Shown piece after piece: positions 46,338 through 56,111 of a stretch of DNA of 64,000 nt. Made by a program: the position numbers and the translations under genes. Within the stretch, counting starts at the first letter, position 1. Each line of letters starts with the position of its first letter. The DNA comes from Phorcus lineatus (taxonomy: Eukaryota > Mollusca > Gastropoda > Trochida > Trochidae). The stretch is from assembly GCA_921293015.1 (NCBI GenBank), contig OV121085.1, positions 22,023,911 to 22,087,910 on the forward strand, given 5' to 3'. Below the pieces are notes generated by a model. The model made no database searches and had not been told where the DNA came from. It worked only from the letters and a program-made list of their open reading frames with translations.

Positions 46338-47414
46338 ATGTCTGAAGGGGACGTAAAACCGAAGCGTAAAGGTGCTGGGGCGAAGATGCCTGAGATTATG
46401 GAGGCTTTGAGAGGTTCTCCCATGGAAAAATTGAGCGCCATTAGTCTGTCCCCGGCGTTTGGCAAGGCAGACGGGGCTGTGAGAGAAGAGACAGTTTCTG
46501 AAATTGAAGCGGAATGTGCGACTTTGGAACTGACTCTTCAACGCCTAAAACTACAGGACAGACGGCGCGACTTACAGTTGCAGATAGATGGACTTAAAGC
46601 TTCTACACAAAACACGACAATGGACAGGGTCAACGAAAATCAACATGGCGGCGATATCCAACATGGCGGATATCGACAAGGTCAACAGACATTTCGTCGA
46701 GGAATTGATACACAACGAGGTAGCGAACGCAATATCCCTCCAAAACGTAAGATCTCTGATTATTTGTGGATAGACTCTCTCGATGTAGACACGGGCACGG
46801 TCGAGATTGCCGAGGGGATTACTTTGGGAATGAACACAAGGTCACGTGAAAAATTGAGCAAAATCACCATCGACATGTGGAATTATGCAAGCATGGGGAT
46901 TCTTCAGGATATGATTGACAAGGGAGAGTTGAATACGACAGGGATTAGTGATTATCTGAGATACGTGAGAAATGTGTGTAGGTTATCTTCAAAATATGTG
47001 TGGGGTAGTGTTCTCTTGTATGATCAAGAATACAGAGATTTGCAGCACCGTGATCAATTCCGATGGGGAACCCCATTACAGGATATTCGCGAATTTCAAC
47101 TAGTCCCAAAACCAAACTCCAATACAGCGAGGGCATTGAAGGAGATGGATAGGTCTAACATTAGTGACAGTGTACAGAAAGGCGCAAACAGTCACCATGG
47201 CAACAGATGGAGGGGCCCCTTTACCGCGGATGGAATGGAAATTTGTCGACGCTACAATTTCGGCAGTTGTTTCCGAGGGGATCAGTGTAAACTTGTACAT
47301 GCATGTTCCGTGTGTACGAGAAGGGGTCATACGATGCAGGAGCATAATGGGACTGACACACAGCCCAGCAGAGCGAACGACTACAATGGTTTGCACCAGT
47401 CAAAAAACTTTTAA
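46338..47414 (+). CDS. Gag-like ORF1 with C-terminal CCCH and CCHH zinc-binding motifs, 358 aa
   Basis: ATG at 46338 follows repeat A1. Residues about 55-85 form a coiled-coil-like helix (EIEAECATLELTLQRLKLQD). The middle part (about 140-270) has no motif I recognise. Near residue 299 is a CCCH finger (CRRYNFGSCFRGDQCKLVH: C-x7-C-x5-C-x3-H), followed at once by CSVCTRRGHTMQEH (C-x2-C-x4-H-x4-H). Nucleic-acid-binding Cys/His motifs at the C-terminus are usual for Gag. A similar single CCCH-type end is seen in many Gag-like proteins of DIRS/Ngaro-type elements, from general family knowledge. The stop TAA lies 8 bp before ORF2, which is in another frame, so ORF2 may need reinitiation or a frameshift. 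Expected role: RNA packaging and particle assembly. Confidence 0.8.
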   Translation: MSEGDVKPKRKGAGAKMPEIMEALRGSPMEKLSAISLSPAFGKADGAVREETVSEIEAECATLELTLQRLKLQDRRRDLQLQIDGLKASTQNTTMDRVNENQHGGDIQHGGYRQGQQTFRRGIDTQRGSERNIPPKRKISDYLWIDSLDVDTGTVEIAEGITLGMNTRSREKLSKITIDMWNYASMGILQDMIDKGELNTTGISDYLRYVRNVCRLSSKYVWGSVLLYDQEYRDLQHRDQFRWGTPLQDIREFQLVPKPNSNTARALKEMDRSNISDSVQKGANSHHGNRWRGPFTADGMEICRRYNFGSCFRGDQCKLVHACSVCTRRGHTMQEHNGTDTQPSRANDYNGLHQSKNF

Positions 47415-47422
47415 CGGAGACG

Positions 47423-49012
47423 ATGTGTTATGATTCGTGGCAGGCCCTCTTACCACGCAATGACGTTGATCGGGACTATATTTTGACAGGTGTAAAAGAA
47501 GGGTTTAAATTAGCTGACGTGTCTACTGTTGTGATCGAAGATGTTTTTGTTTCAAATCACAGATCAGTAGAAAATCATAAAGTAGCGACCGAAAAACAGA
47601 TAAAAGAAGAGTTAGAAGCTGGAAATTATGAAATTTCAAAGACAAAACCAAAGATAGTAAGTGCGATGGGGGCAATTCCAAAGTCTGATCAGAAAATCAG
47701 ACTTATTCATGATGGTAGTATTCCCAGCAGCAATGGAATGAACAGTTTCATGAACAATTGTGACTGTGAATACATGGATATAAGAGAAGCAATGAAGCAC
47801 ATAAAACCAGGAAGTGTTCTAGCAAAAGTAGACTTAAAACATGCATACAGATCCGTCCCCATACACCCAAGTAATTATAACTTAACAGGGCTAGCCTGGC
47901 AATTTGAGAATGGTGATTTTGTGTATATGTATGATAGGAAGCTTCCATTTGGTGCATCCAAGAGCCCCCAGATTTTTCAGACTCTAAGTTCAGCTGTTTG
48001 TAGAATTATGAAAGTGAGCTTTGGTTTTACAGTTATTGCATATTTAGATGACTTTTTGGTGATTTCAGATAGTGTCGAAATGTGTAACCATGCTCTTGGA
48101 AAACTTATAGAGGTACTGCGGGCCCTGGGTTTTATGATTAATTGGAACAAAGTTGAAGGTCCAAGTCAGAGTCTTCTTTTTCTCGGAGTTGTTATCAACA
48201 CTTGTGACTGTACTCTAGCCTTACCTATGGAAAAGGTTAAAGACTTGCGACAATTATTGGACCTCTTTGCAAATCGAAAGAGAGCCAGTAAACGCCAGAT
48301 TGAAAGCCTGATTGGGAAGCTCAACTGGGCCTGTCAGGTGATTCAAGGGGGGAGATCGTTCCTGAGAAGACTAATTGACTTGAAAACTACCCTACGTGCA
48401 GGACAAGATAAAGTGCGGTTAACAGATGATTTTAGGAAGGACATCACTTGGTGGAGATCTTGTCTTGAAGTGTTTAATGGTTCAAAGCAATTCCTGGATA
48501 AACGTCCAATACGTACTGTTGAGACAGACGCTTCTTCTAAAGGTGCTGGTGCTTATTACATGGGAGATTTCTTTTATGTGAATTGGCAATGTGACCTGCC
48601 AGAGGTGAGTGAAATGCACATAAACACTAAAGAGTGTTTGGCCATAGTGTTATCTGCTATCAGATGGTCAGGTGCATGGCAAAATAAGCAAATTATTGTT
48701 AAAACTGATAACATGTTTGCTAAAGCCATAATTAACAAGGGTTCCTGCAAACTACCCTTTGTTATGCAATATTTACGTTACTTGTGTTGGCTACAGGCTG
48801 TTTTTAATTTCTCAATAAAAGCAGAGTACATTCCAGGTCTACAGAACAAGATAGCAGATGCTGCGTCCAGAATGCATGAAAATGACAGTTTACAAAGACT
48901 ATATGAACTCATTCCAAGTTTATCTCTGATTGAATTCTCACGCCGCAATCTAGAGAACTTCATGTCGCGTTCTTTCATTAACTGCAGATGGGGGAATGAT
49001 GTGCAAGTTTAA
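47423..49012 (+). CDS. Reverse transcriptase-RNase H of DIRS/Ngaro type, 529 aa
   Basis: Uninterrupted frame. RT motifs in order: IRLIHDGS (about residue 93), VLAKVDLKHAYRSVPIHP (motif A, about 132), KLPFGASKSPQIFQ (motif B, about 173), AYLDDFLVISD (active site YLDD, about 208), LGFMINWNK and FLGVVI (about 236-257). RNase H follows: VETDASSKGAGAY (about 368), KECLAIVLSAI (catalytic Glu), VKTDNMFAKAIINKG, and EYIPGLQNKIADAASR (last Asp). All catalytic acids appear present. There is no protease, integrase, methyltransferase or tyrosine recombinase in this frame or after it. Likely role: copying element RNA to DNA in the cytoplasm or particle. The style (YLDD, DNxxAxxxIN, IPGxxNxxAD) fits DIRS-like rather than Ty3 or BEL types. 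Confidence 0.93.
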   Translation: MCYDSWQALLPRNDVDRDYILTGVKEGFKLADVSTVVIEDVFVSNHRSVENHKVATEKQIKEELEAGNYEISKTKPKIVSAMGAIPKSDQKIRLIHDGSIPSSNGMNSFMNNCDCEYMDIREAMKHIKPGSVLAKVDLKHAYRSVPIHPSNYNLTGLAWQFENGDFVYMYDRKLPFGASKSPQIFQTLSSAVCRIMKVSFGFTVIAYLDDFLVISDSVEMCNHALGKLIEVLRALGFMINWNKVEGPSQSLLFLGVVINTCDCTLALPMEKVKDLRQLLDLFANRKRASKRQIESLIGKLNWACQVIQGGRSFLRRLIDLKTTLRAGQDKVRLTDDFRKDITWWRSCLEVFNGSKQFLDKRPIRTVETDASSKGAGAYYMGDFFYVNWQCDLPEVSEMHINTKECLAIVLSAIRWSGAWQNKQIIVKTDNMFAKAIINKGSCKLPFVMQYLRYLCWLQAVFNFSIKAEYIPGLQNKIADAASRMHENDSLQRLYELIPSLSLIEFSRRNLENFMSRSFINCRWGNDVQV

Positions 49013-49183
49013 AAAATTAGTGGCTACTTTTTCTTGGATAGTCATGCTTTAACCTAGTGATCAGAATATATATTTATTCATCAAATACGTGTCATTCCAT
49101 TGTTATGCAGATAAGGCTCACCAAGTAGTTTTTATAATTTTATCTCTCCATTAGACCAATATTTCTTCTCTCTCTCTCTGGGC

Positions 49184-49328
49184 TGGGGGAATTTCATATC
49201 TCTCGTTTTTGTGAGCCACCGCATGTTGGCATACTGCATTCTTGTTGCATGTTCTCTCAGCCTGAAGGAATAAATGCCAGTTTTTATTCAACGCTTTCTC
49301 TTTGTAATTATTGTTGGAAAAGTTAAAG
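49184..49328 (+). repeat. Repeat B1 (145 bp, internal copy of the right end)
   Basis: Direct repeat of 49659-49803. Starts 'tgggggaatttcatatctct' and ends 'gttggaaaagttaaag'. Contains AATAAA at 49269-49274. Confidence 0.93.
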
Positions 49329-49510
49329 TGTTATTTTATATCTTAAAATATATTTTGAGTTAAACAAGAGTTACCTCCCCTAGACCAACATTTTACTTCA
49401 GTGGTTTACTAACTCCTATTAGAGTTACGTCCCTTTGATTATAGCTCGACCTACGCTTAGGCGAGAACGACGTGCACGCTTGCACAGACGGCACAGTTTT
49501 TACAAAATTT
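49326..49510 (+). repeat. Repeat A2 (185 bp, internal copy of the left end)
   Basis: Direct repeat of 46109-46293, joined head-to-tail to B1 with a shared AAG. Would allow template switching that restores full ends or a circle junction. Confidence 0.93.
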
Positions 49511-49658
49511 CCCTCCCACCCTCCCAGTAGTATTATTGGCCTGGCGTGTTTTTTCAATATTATGCACTTTCCATCTACAATGTGTCGGAAATAATTATAA
49601 TTGGTGTAAAGTTTTAACATCATTATCTTAGAAATTACTGCTCAACATTGTCCATGTG

Positions 49659-49803
49659 TGGGGGAATTTCATATCTCTCGTTTTTGTGAGCCACCGCATG
49701 TTGGCATACTGCATTCTTGTTGCATGTTCTCTCAGCCTGAAGGAATAAATGCCAGTTTTTATTCAACGCTTTCTCTTTGTAATTATTGTTGGAAAAGTTA
49801 AAG
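49659..49803 (+). repeat. Repeat B2 (145 bp, right terminal)
   Basis: Same as B1, with AATAAA at 49744-49749, which may set the 3' end of the element RNA. Ends in AAG, matching the AAG at the left end. Confidence 0.93.
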
Positions 49804-50490
49804 CAAATAAATGTTTACAGTGAAGACAATCCATTGCGTGTACCAAACGCAGTTATCTCCCTTTCATTGTTTGCATTTAGGGACGATAGAAAAGTAGAAA
49901 TTGAGAGCGAAGAAAGATTGAAATATATTTTACGTTTGGTCCGTAAATCGACATAGTATAAGTTTATTTAATATTATATGTAATATTATAATGGCATAAA
50001 ATAAATTATATCGGATAAAGTCACACTTTAGTAATGTATTTATCATAATCTCAAAACCGGTATTCCGTTTTCGTTAAAATTTATGTAACTTGAGCATCGT
50101 CGCGGGATGATATGAAAATTGTGTTTTGAAATGGTTATCTTGACAGGTAAGCTAACAAATTTAGATTAAACAACTAAATATGCTGAAAGAAACATGACTC
50201 ATCGTGTTTTTCTATGCATAACACCTGTTTTAATCCAATATTAAAGCTATATTATTCCCACAATGCTTGCACAACCCCGCACAACCCTGTCGGCAAATTT
50301 AGCCAAAGACAGCTGAGATGTTGATCTGGAGGATGAATCGTTGCAACACTAAGATTAACATTTCTATTACACATGTCTGTTTTATGGAAGAAGATGGTAA
50401 TGTTGTTAAAAGTAGATGACATGGTGCTGTAACAATTAGTTTGTGTTGCTAGTGGTGCGGCGCAGACTACGAAGATACAGACTGTATGAA
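49804..50490. other. Non-coding; no gene seen
   Basis: A 92-residue minus-strand frame (50530-50252) overlaps the end of the next repeat and shows no domain. Not called. Confidence 0.35.
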
Positions 50491-51475
50491 GGAGGTCCCT
50501 ATTATCGTGGGTCTTATCATTATTATACACATGTATATTTTCATCAAAATTAGTAGAATTTACACAATGTTGATTTTTTTAAAATATCTGCACAATTGTC
50601 CTAAAAAAATATGGGAAAATCAAATTGTAAAGGGGGAGAATATTTATTTAGACATAAAATGAAAATTAATGTCTTTGCAATGTATTTTAACAGAGGCGTC
50701 CCTATTATCAGGGTAATCAGAATTTAATTGTTAAATTAATATGTGTGAAAGAAATCAACACAGTAATATTATCATCAAGAAATTCAATGTTATTTTGGTT
50801 GATATTAAGATTTTATAAAAGCATTTACAAAAATAACACACAAAAATTATGGTACAAAAGTGTCATTTTTACTTTTACGTAGGACCATTTTTAGCTGGTA
50901 AGCTTTGACACTATGTCAACAAATTGGTATTTTTTTTTCAATAAATCTTTTGACAAGATTCAAGTAATGTTATTTCGGAATAATGTGAACATTGTATTCA
51001 ACTATGTTCTATCTTAATCGTGAAACAAGATTTTAAAAAAATATTCTGAACATTTTAATATCTCTTTATATTTGGCGAAAAGGTTATTTTTTATATTTGG
51101 TTCTTATTTTTGTAGGAAATGGAATGTTTCTTTCAACACATGTGAAATCTTCAATGCATTTTCCATTTGCACATGTCTCATCACTGACTATTCAACTATT
51201 CATAAACAAAAGTAGAAGCCAAATGGGCAATATTTCATGAAGAGAGAATAATTTTTCAATTCAGGCACATACAGAAATAATTTTAAAATGAAAATAACAC
51301 TGAAGACTTCAAATCAATGACATGGAAGAATATAGAACTTGATATTACATTTGTTTTTACTTTTTTAGATACTTGTGCATTTGTTTTAGTTATTCATTAC
51401 TCCTTTTGCAATTATGAATAATTTTTGTCAGCACTGGAGACTGAAATAATTTTGCCACGATAATAGGGATACCTC
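50491..51475. mobile_element. Non-coding DNA element with inverted ends (about 1 kb)
   Basis: The left end 'ggaggtccctattatcgtgg' is mirrored by 'ccacgataatagggatacct' at the right end (51455-51474), with one inserted base. A similar motif 'cgtccctattatcaggg' occurs inside at about 50697. The interior is AT-rich with no transposase. Probably a non-autonomous DNA transposon; family unknown. Confidence 0.55.
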
Positions 51476-52999
51476 GATTATAGGGTCACTGGCAATACAT
51501 CACATTATTTAGCTCGTATGTCCAAATTGCTCACTGCTAAGAAATTAAGCATTATTCTACAAAAATGGATACAGTTAAAAAACAAATTTATATGGAAATA
51601 AATTAAGAGTTATCTGAAATTGACAACTTGGCTATTCAACAATCTGTTTACCTTTTTATCACCCATTCCTATAGATTTGATAGCAAATGAGTTGAACTTT
51701 TTATCTCTAAATTAGTGTGAAGAAATTGCCTTTGTAATATCTGAACCGAATTGTGTTTCAACTGTACATCATATTGGTTTGTCATAACTTTTAGTTGTAT
51801 GTTTGATGGTTTCAAAATATAATTTGTATTGGAACGGCATTAAAGTCATAGTCTCATTTTTGCAAGGCAAATTGTAATGCACGCCGGAAAAATAGTTAAT
51901 CACTCACAGAAATCTTTCCCCGGACGTTTGCAACAATGTTCAGAAATCTGCGTGCATTCTAGCCCTTCTAGTTCAATACATCTTACCTTATGTCTTTGGC
52001 GAGCGTTAGTCCTTACCATGTCATTTCGCTAAGGCCGTGACGAAGAACACATAAAATTTCCCAGCTGAATATCCAATGAAAATAGCCAATAGCTTACCTT
52101 TTTTCAAATACAGAAAAAACAAAAAGGTGGTCATAAGTATCGGTGATGCAATTACTAAATTTCTGGTATTTCGTACTCGTGATGGGATTGCACTTGATTC
52201 GGTACCTCATCGGTCTGAAACGACATGCGCCAATAAGCAGCGTCATCCTAAACTTTAAAACGGGTATAAAAATGAAAATCTTTGCAGACGCGACAGGAAA
52301 TATTGGTGTAGGTGAGTAGAGTTTTGCTCGTGAAGAATAATTAGCCCAGTTTAGTTGCCTTACAAAATTGATTCTATAACTTTAATATAAGCTTCCATTT
52401 TCCACTTATATTATTTTCATGTGTCTATAACCCATCCAATAATTTTCAGGTAAGAAATGATCTTAGCAGATGAACCCAGTTAGTACACATCCATGGTTCC
52501 AGGGGGAGAGGGGTTGGTTCTTGCGAAAAAAATTATACTGGTACAGCCAACAGGGGAGGCTGAGGCATGAAATATAATACAAAAGATTAGGTGTGTCATT
52601 TTTAAATAGACAGTTTTGAAACAATCTTTTTTTAGGACTTTAAAGAGGGGCTGAAACATTATCATAAAGCCTTTGGTAAAAGACCAAATTAAGGTCTAAT
52701 CAATTCCCGTGACAATGTTGATTTAACAGCTCTTCTGCTGAAATTAATCTAGATGACAGCGGGAGTTAGACTCAAACATTCCAGCAAGCTAAAGGTTAAA
52801 GGTCCAAAATATGTTTTTGGTTGAGAATTTGAGCAAGACTTGTTTATATTAAAATTAAGCACCCCCTTTTTTCAAAACATAAATGTGATTGATATGACTG
52901 GGACTGATATGAATATTTGAATATCACTTTTGACTTGAAAAATATAGATTTTGTGACAAATTTCTTCAAAGAAAGGTTAATTTAAAAAAAAGTCAAAAG
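51476..52999. other. Non-coding; contains a repeat related to 60850-61020
   Basis: The stretch 52496-52680 is similar to 60850-61020 in the opposite direction (shared 'ggctttatgataatgtttca', 'actgtctattt', 'ctcccctg-tggctgta'). No gene is supported. Confidence 0.4.
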
Positions 53000-54711
53000 A
53001 TGTTTATTGTAAGAAAGGCCTCCGGCCCATATACATAAGAGTTACAGCATAGAAAAATGGTAGTGTACAATATAATATCATTAAATATAGCAACATATGT
53101 CCTGTTTACAACGGTATTTATGGGCTAATATTATGTAATAATTTTTTTAAGAGAAGGTCTCTTTTAGCTAATGCATGCTTTATATATAAAGACAATTGTA
53201 CAATAATGTCTTCATTATTAGTTTGTAACAAAGATATATGTGCATCTATTGGTTGTTTTTGTAGAAAGTGGTTATGATATATTTCTCTCATAAATACACA
53301 TAAGAAAAACATAAAAATGTAAAATGAATTTCATTCTCAATACCTTGGTTACATTAAGGACAACACCTTTCTTTTCAATAAAAGCTTTTCTTCCCTCATG
53401 TATCATTAAACTTAACAAACCCAAACGATATTTTACAAACATTCTTCTTAAATGATATGTTGTAATTTTTGATAGTTATTTTTCCAGTTGGACTAACGTT
53501 TGTAACGACCTATAAAATTCATATTGTGAGCTTGAATCTAAAGTTGAATTCCAATCTTGACGAAACATATCTATTGATTTAAGACGAAACTCATTTTTGA
53601 GAAATCTATTTACATCCCCAATTGTCTCGCACATCCATACGAACCCAAAACCGTGAGAAAATAATGAATTTCTAATGTCGGTTGCCCAAGTATGCTTTCC
53701 AAAATTATCTTAACTTATAAGCATATTATAGGCTAATTTTGGTAGGTGTTGTTCATGCATCTTTATGATCTTAAACCAAAATCTTAAACATCTTATTTGA
53801 GAGTTCATGTGCAGAGGAAATCTACCACATTCTCCATATACCATGCAATTGGGTGTGTTTCGGCTCACACTGAGGTATTTCTTACATGCTAAAAGATGAA
53901 CTCTTCTATTCACTCGAATCATTGAAAACCCCATATTTCAGAGCAATATAACAGAATCAGTTGAATCTGGGTATCAAATATCTTAAAGAATACTTTTGGG
54001 GACATTGTTCCAACTTTGCATAAGATTGATAAAACTTGTATTGAAGCTTTATTGAAGCTTATTGAAGCTAGGTTCTGGGCGCATTTATTGATATTCATCC
54101 TATATGAAAACAAAAATCCTAAATAAGAAAACTGGTCTGATATAGTTATCAACTGACCATCGTAAAACCAGAGTTCTTTTGCAGCTACAGGACCACCCCT
54201 TCTAAATATTACAATTTCTGTTTTACTTAAATTTACTGTTAACTTCCATTCTTTAGTGTATCTCTCAAGGATATCTAACTGATTTTGTAAACCTACTATT
54301 GTGTCCGAAACCAAAATGACATCGTCAGCAAAAAGAAGGGTTAGGATTTCTATAACATTTGGGTACAGTTGGATTCCATGTTTTCCTACTGAAGTGATAT
54401 CGTGATACAATTCACTTATGAAAAAAGAAAAGAAAATTGGACTTAAACAACAGTCTTTCCTTAATCCTAAGGGGCGACCAAAGAGATCTGTTACTCCATC
54501 TGTACAACGTACACAAGCTCGAATATTACAATACATTGATTTCAGAATATTGATCGTTTTCCTTTGTAATCTTGCATTATATAAACATTTTCATAATTTA
54601 CAGTGATTGACCGAATCAAAAGCTTTTTTAAAGTCTACAAATGCTATGTACAATTTATGCTTTCGTTTAGACAATATTTTCTGTATCATTGCATATGCAA
54701 TGATACAGAAA
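53000..54711 (-). mobile_element. 5'-truncated LINE (CR1/Jockey-like) with RT remnant
   Basis: Minus-strand blocks: YIAFVDFKKAFDSVNH (RT motif 3, about 54660-54610), GRPLGLRKDCCLSPIFFSFF (usual RQGCxLSP changed to RKDCCLSP), TLLFADDVILVSDT (active site FADD), LTVNLSKTEIVIFRRGG, FSYLGFLFS, and ILLYCSEIWGF. After a stop the frame shifts to NCMVYGECGRFPLHMNSQIR. 54536-53919 stays open for 205 codons, so decay is moderate. The 3' end with 'aaaggcctccggcccat' is near 53000-53040. Confidence 0.82.
54678..54711. repeat. Perfect 34-bp palindrome at the LINE 5' edge
   Basis: The half 'tttctgtatcattgcat' is followed directly by its exact reverse complement. One half belongs to the LINE coding sequence (AMIQKI in the minus frame); the other half is outside it. 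Confidence 0.9.
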
Positions 54712-56111
54712 GGTTAAAGTTTTAATGGTACTTAATTTTTACCGAAAACAAATATTGCCCTTGTGCCAAAAATACATGATAAACTTCAGGTATCTGGAAT
54801 AAAAAAAACAGATTTGTTCTACCAAGTGCTACTCTCACACATCAATGCAACCTTCACCTTGCAAAATAAGGAAGCAACTGGTTGTTGTGAAAAAACTTGG
54901 GGTTCTTTACCTTTTCCATGAGTATTTTACATTCCTTCACTAATAGTTATGAAATTTGAAAAACCAATCACTATGGTGTGATGTGTAGCGCTGATGAAAT
55001 GTTCGCTTTTCAATGTCAAATTGTAAAACCTTAAAGTGACTTAGACTATATTTCATATTTTTCAAGTGGCTAAGATTAGATAGGAGCCAAAATACCATAT
55101 GTCCTTAATTAAGTTCATATCAGCTTCCAAAACTTACATCTTTATCTCTAAAATGCAAAAAATAACAACATCTTGTTTTCAGTGATAATCCAACAGCCCA
55201 ATAAATAGCGCGAAATCAAAATTTGCAGCTCATTTTGATGTATTGTAGTTAAATGACCTACTTTACAGTACTAACCAATATTTGTCTTTGTGTCTAAAGT
55301 ATATATACAAGTTTTCAAAATTACGTTTTAGTCATTGGCGACAGCCATTGTCCAGATTTAGATAAAAAAATCATGACTTTAGCTGAGCTGAAAAGCATTT
55401 AGATGGTAATCTTCAGAAATAACCGCAACGATGTCACCATTTATAGAGTTTTGACATATTTGACTCGAACAGCATACTATGTAACCCAAAATTTATAAGC
55501 TAGGAGTGAATTGTGAAATAATGATATAGTGATGACAATGCCATGGTGTGTATTGATAGAACATCACCATTAATTTCGCTTCCACAAGTTTACTCTGACA
55601 TTATTATCCAATTAAAATAGTAAAAAGAAAGTTCTGTTACGTGAAATGATAAAAAAGACGCCATATTTTAAGTTATTTGACAATTAAGTAACAATAATCT
55701 ATCATGATATACTGATGGATTTACAAATGATTAATCAATTTCAACAAATCAACAATTCCTATGGTATGACTTTCCACACTCTAGCATGGATGACAGTCTA
55801 CACTTCAATTCTGTGTGCTTTTTTTGTCAAATTGTAAAATCCTAAGTGTCAAAAACAACATCCCAAGTATCATTTATCCTTCTCAAAAACAAATGGAATT
55901 ATAGAAATGCCGCTTTTACCCCAAGGTTTATCCTGGAAATGATGCAATCTCATTGAAATCAGATTGAAACTTGTAGCTTGTACCTTGACCGATAATTTTA
56001 TCTGATTTCAGTGAGATTTGGAAATGAAGTTTTGTTTTGTTCACTACGATCCCCAACTAGCATAGCCCTGGAGCCACAGCTTTACATTCAATCCATAGCA
56101 TCAATTGCAGA
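54712..56111. other. Region upstream of CUEDC2; diverged MITE relative at about 55310-55490
   Basis: 'aattacgttttagtcattgg' then 'gccattgtccagat' and 'atgtcaccatttatagagtt' parallel the interior of the MITE at 5244-5722, without clear ends. The last 100 bp may be the CUEDC2 5' UTR; an acceptor-like TTGCAG ends at 56110, just before the start codon. Confidence 0.35.

Larger units (their letters stand above)
46109..49803 (+). mobile_element. Nearly intact split-direct-repeat retroelement (Ngaro/PAT-like ends) without a recombinase gene
   Basis: The order is A1 (46109-46293), ORF1, ORF2 (RT-RNase H), B1 (49184-49328), A2 (49326-49510), spacer, B2 (49659-49803). A1/A2 are 185 bp and B1/B2 are 145 bp, with no difference seen by eye within each pair. 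B1 and A2 overlap by AAG, and the element begins and ends with AAG. This is the A1-ORF-B1A2-B2 plan of tyrosine-recombinase retroelements, in which the B1A2 junction mirrors the circle junction. After the RT-RH stop only 171 bp remain before B1, so no tyrosine recombinase, integrase or protease is encoded. Both open frames are uninterrupted, so insertion was recent. It may depend on a recombinase in trans. Confidence 0.85.

Noticed and set aside
46296-47403. Minus-strand open frames opposite the gag-like gene
   Set aside because: Short, no motifs, and opposite to a frame with coiled coil and zinc-binding motifs.
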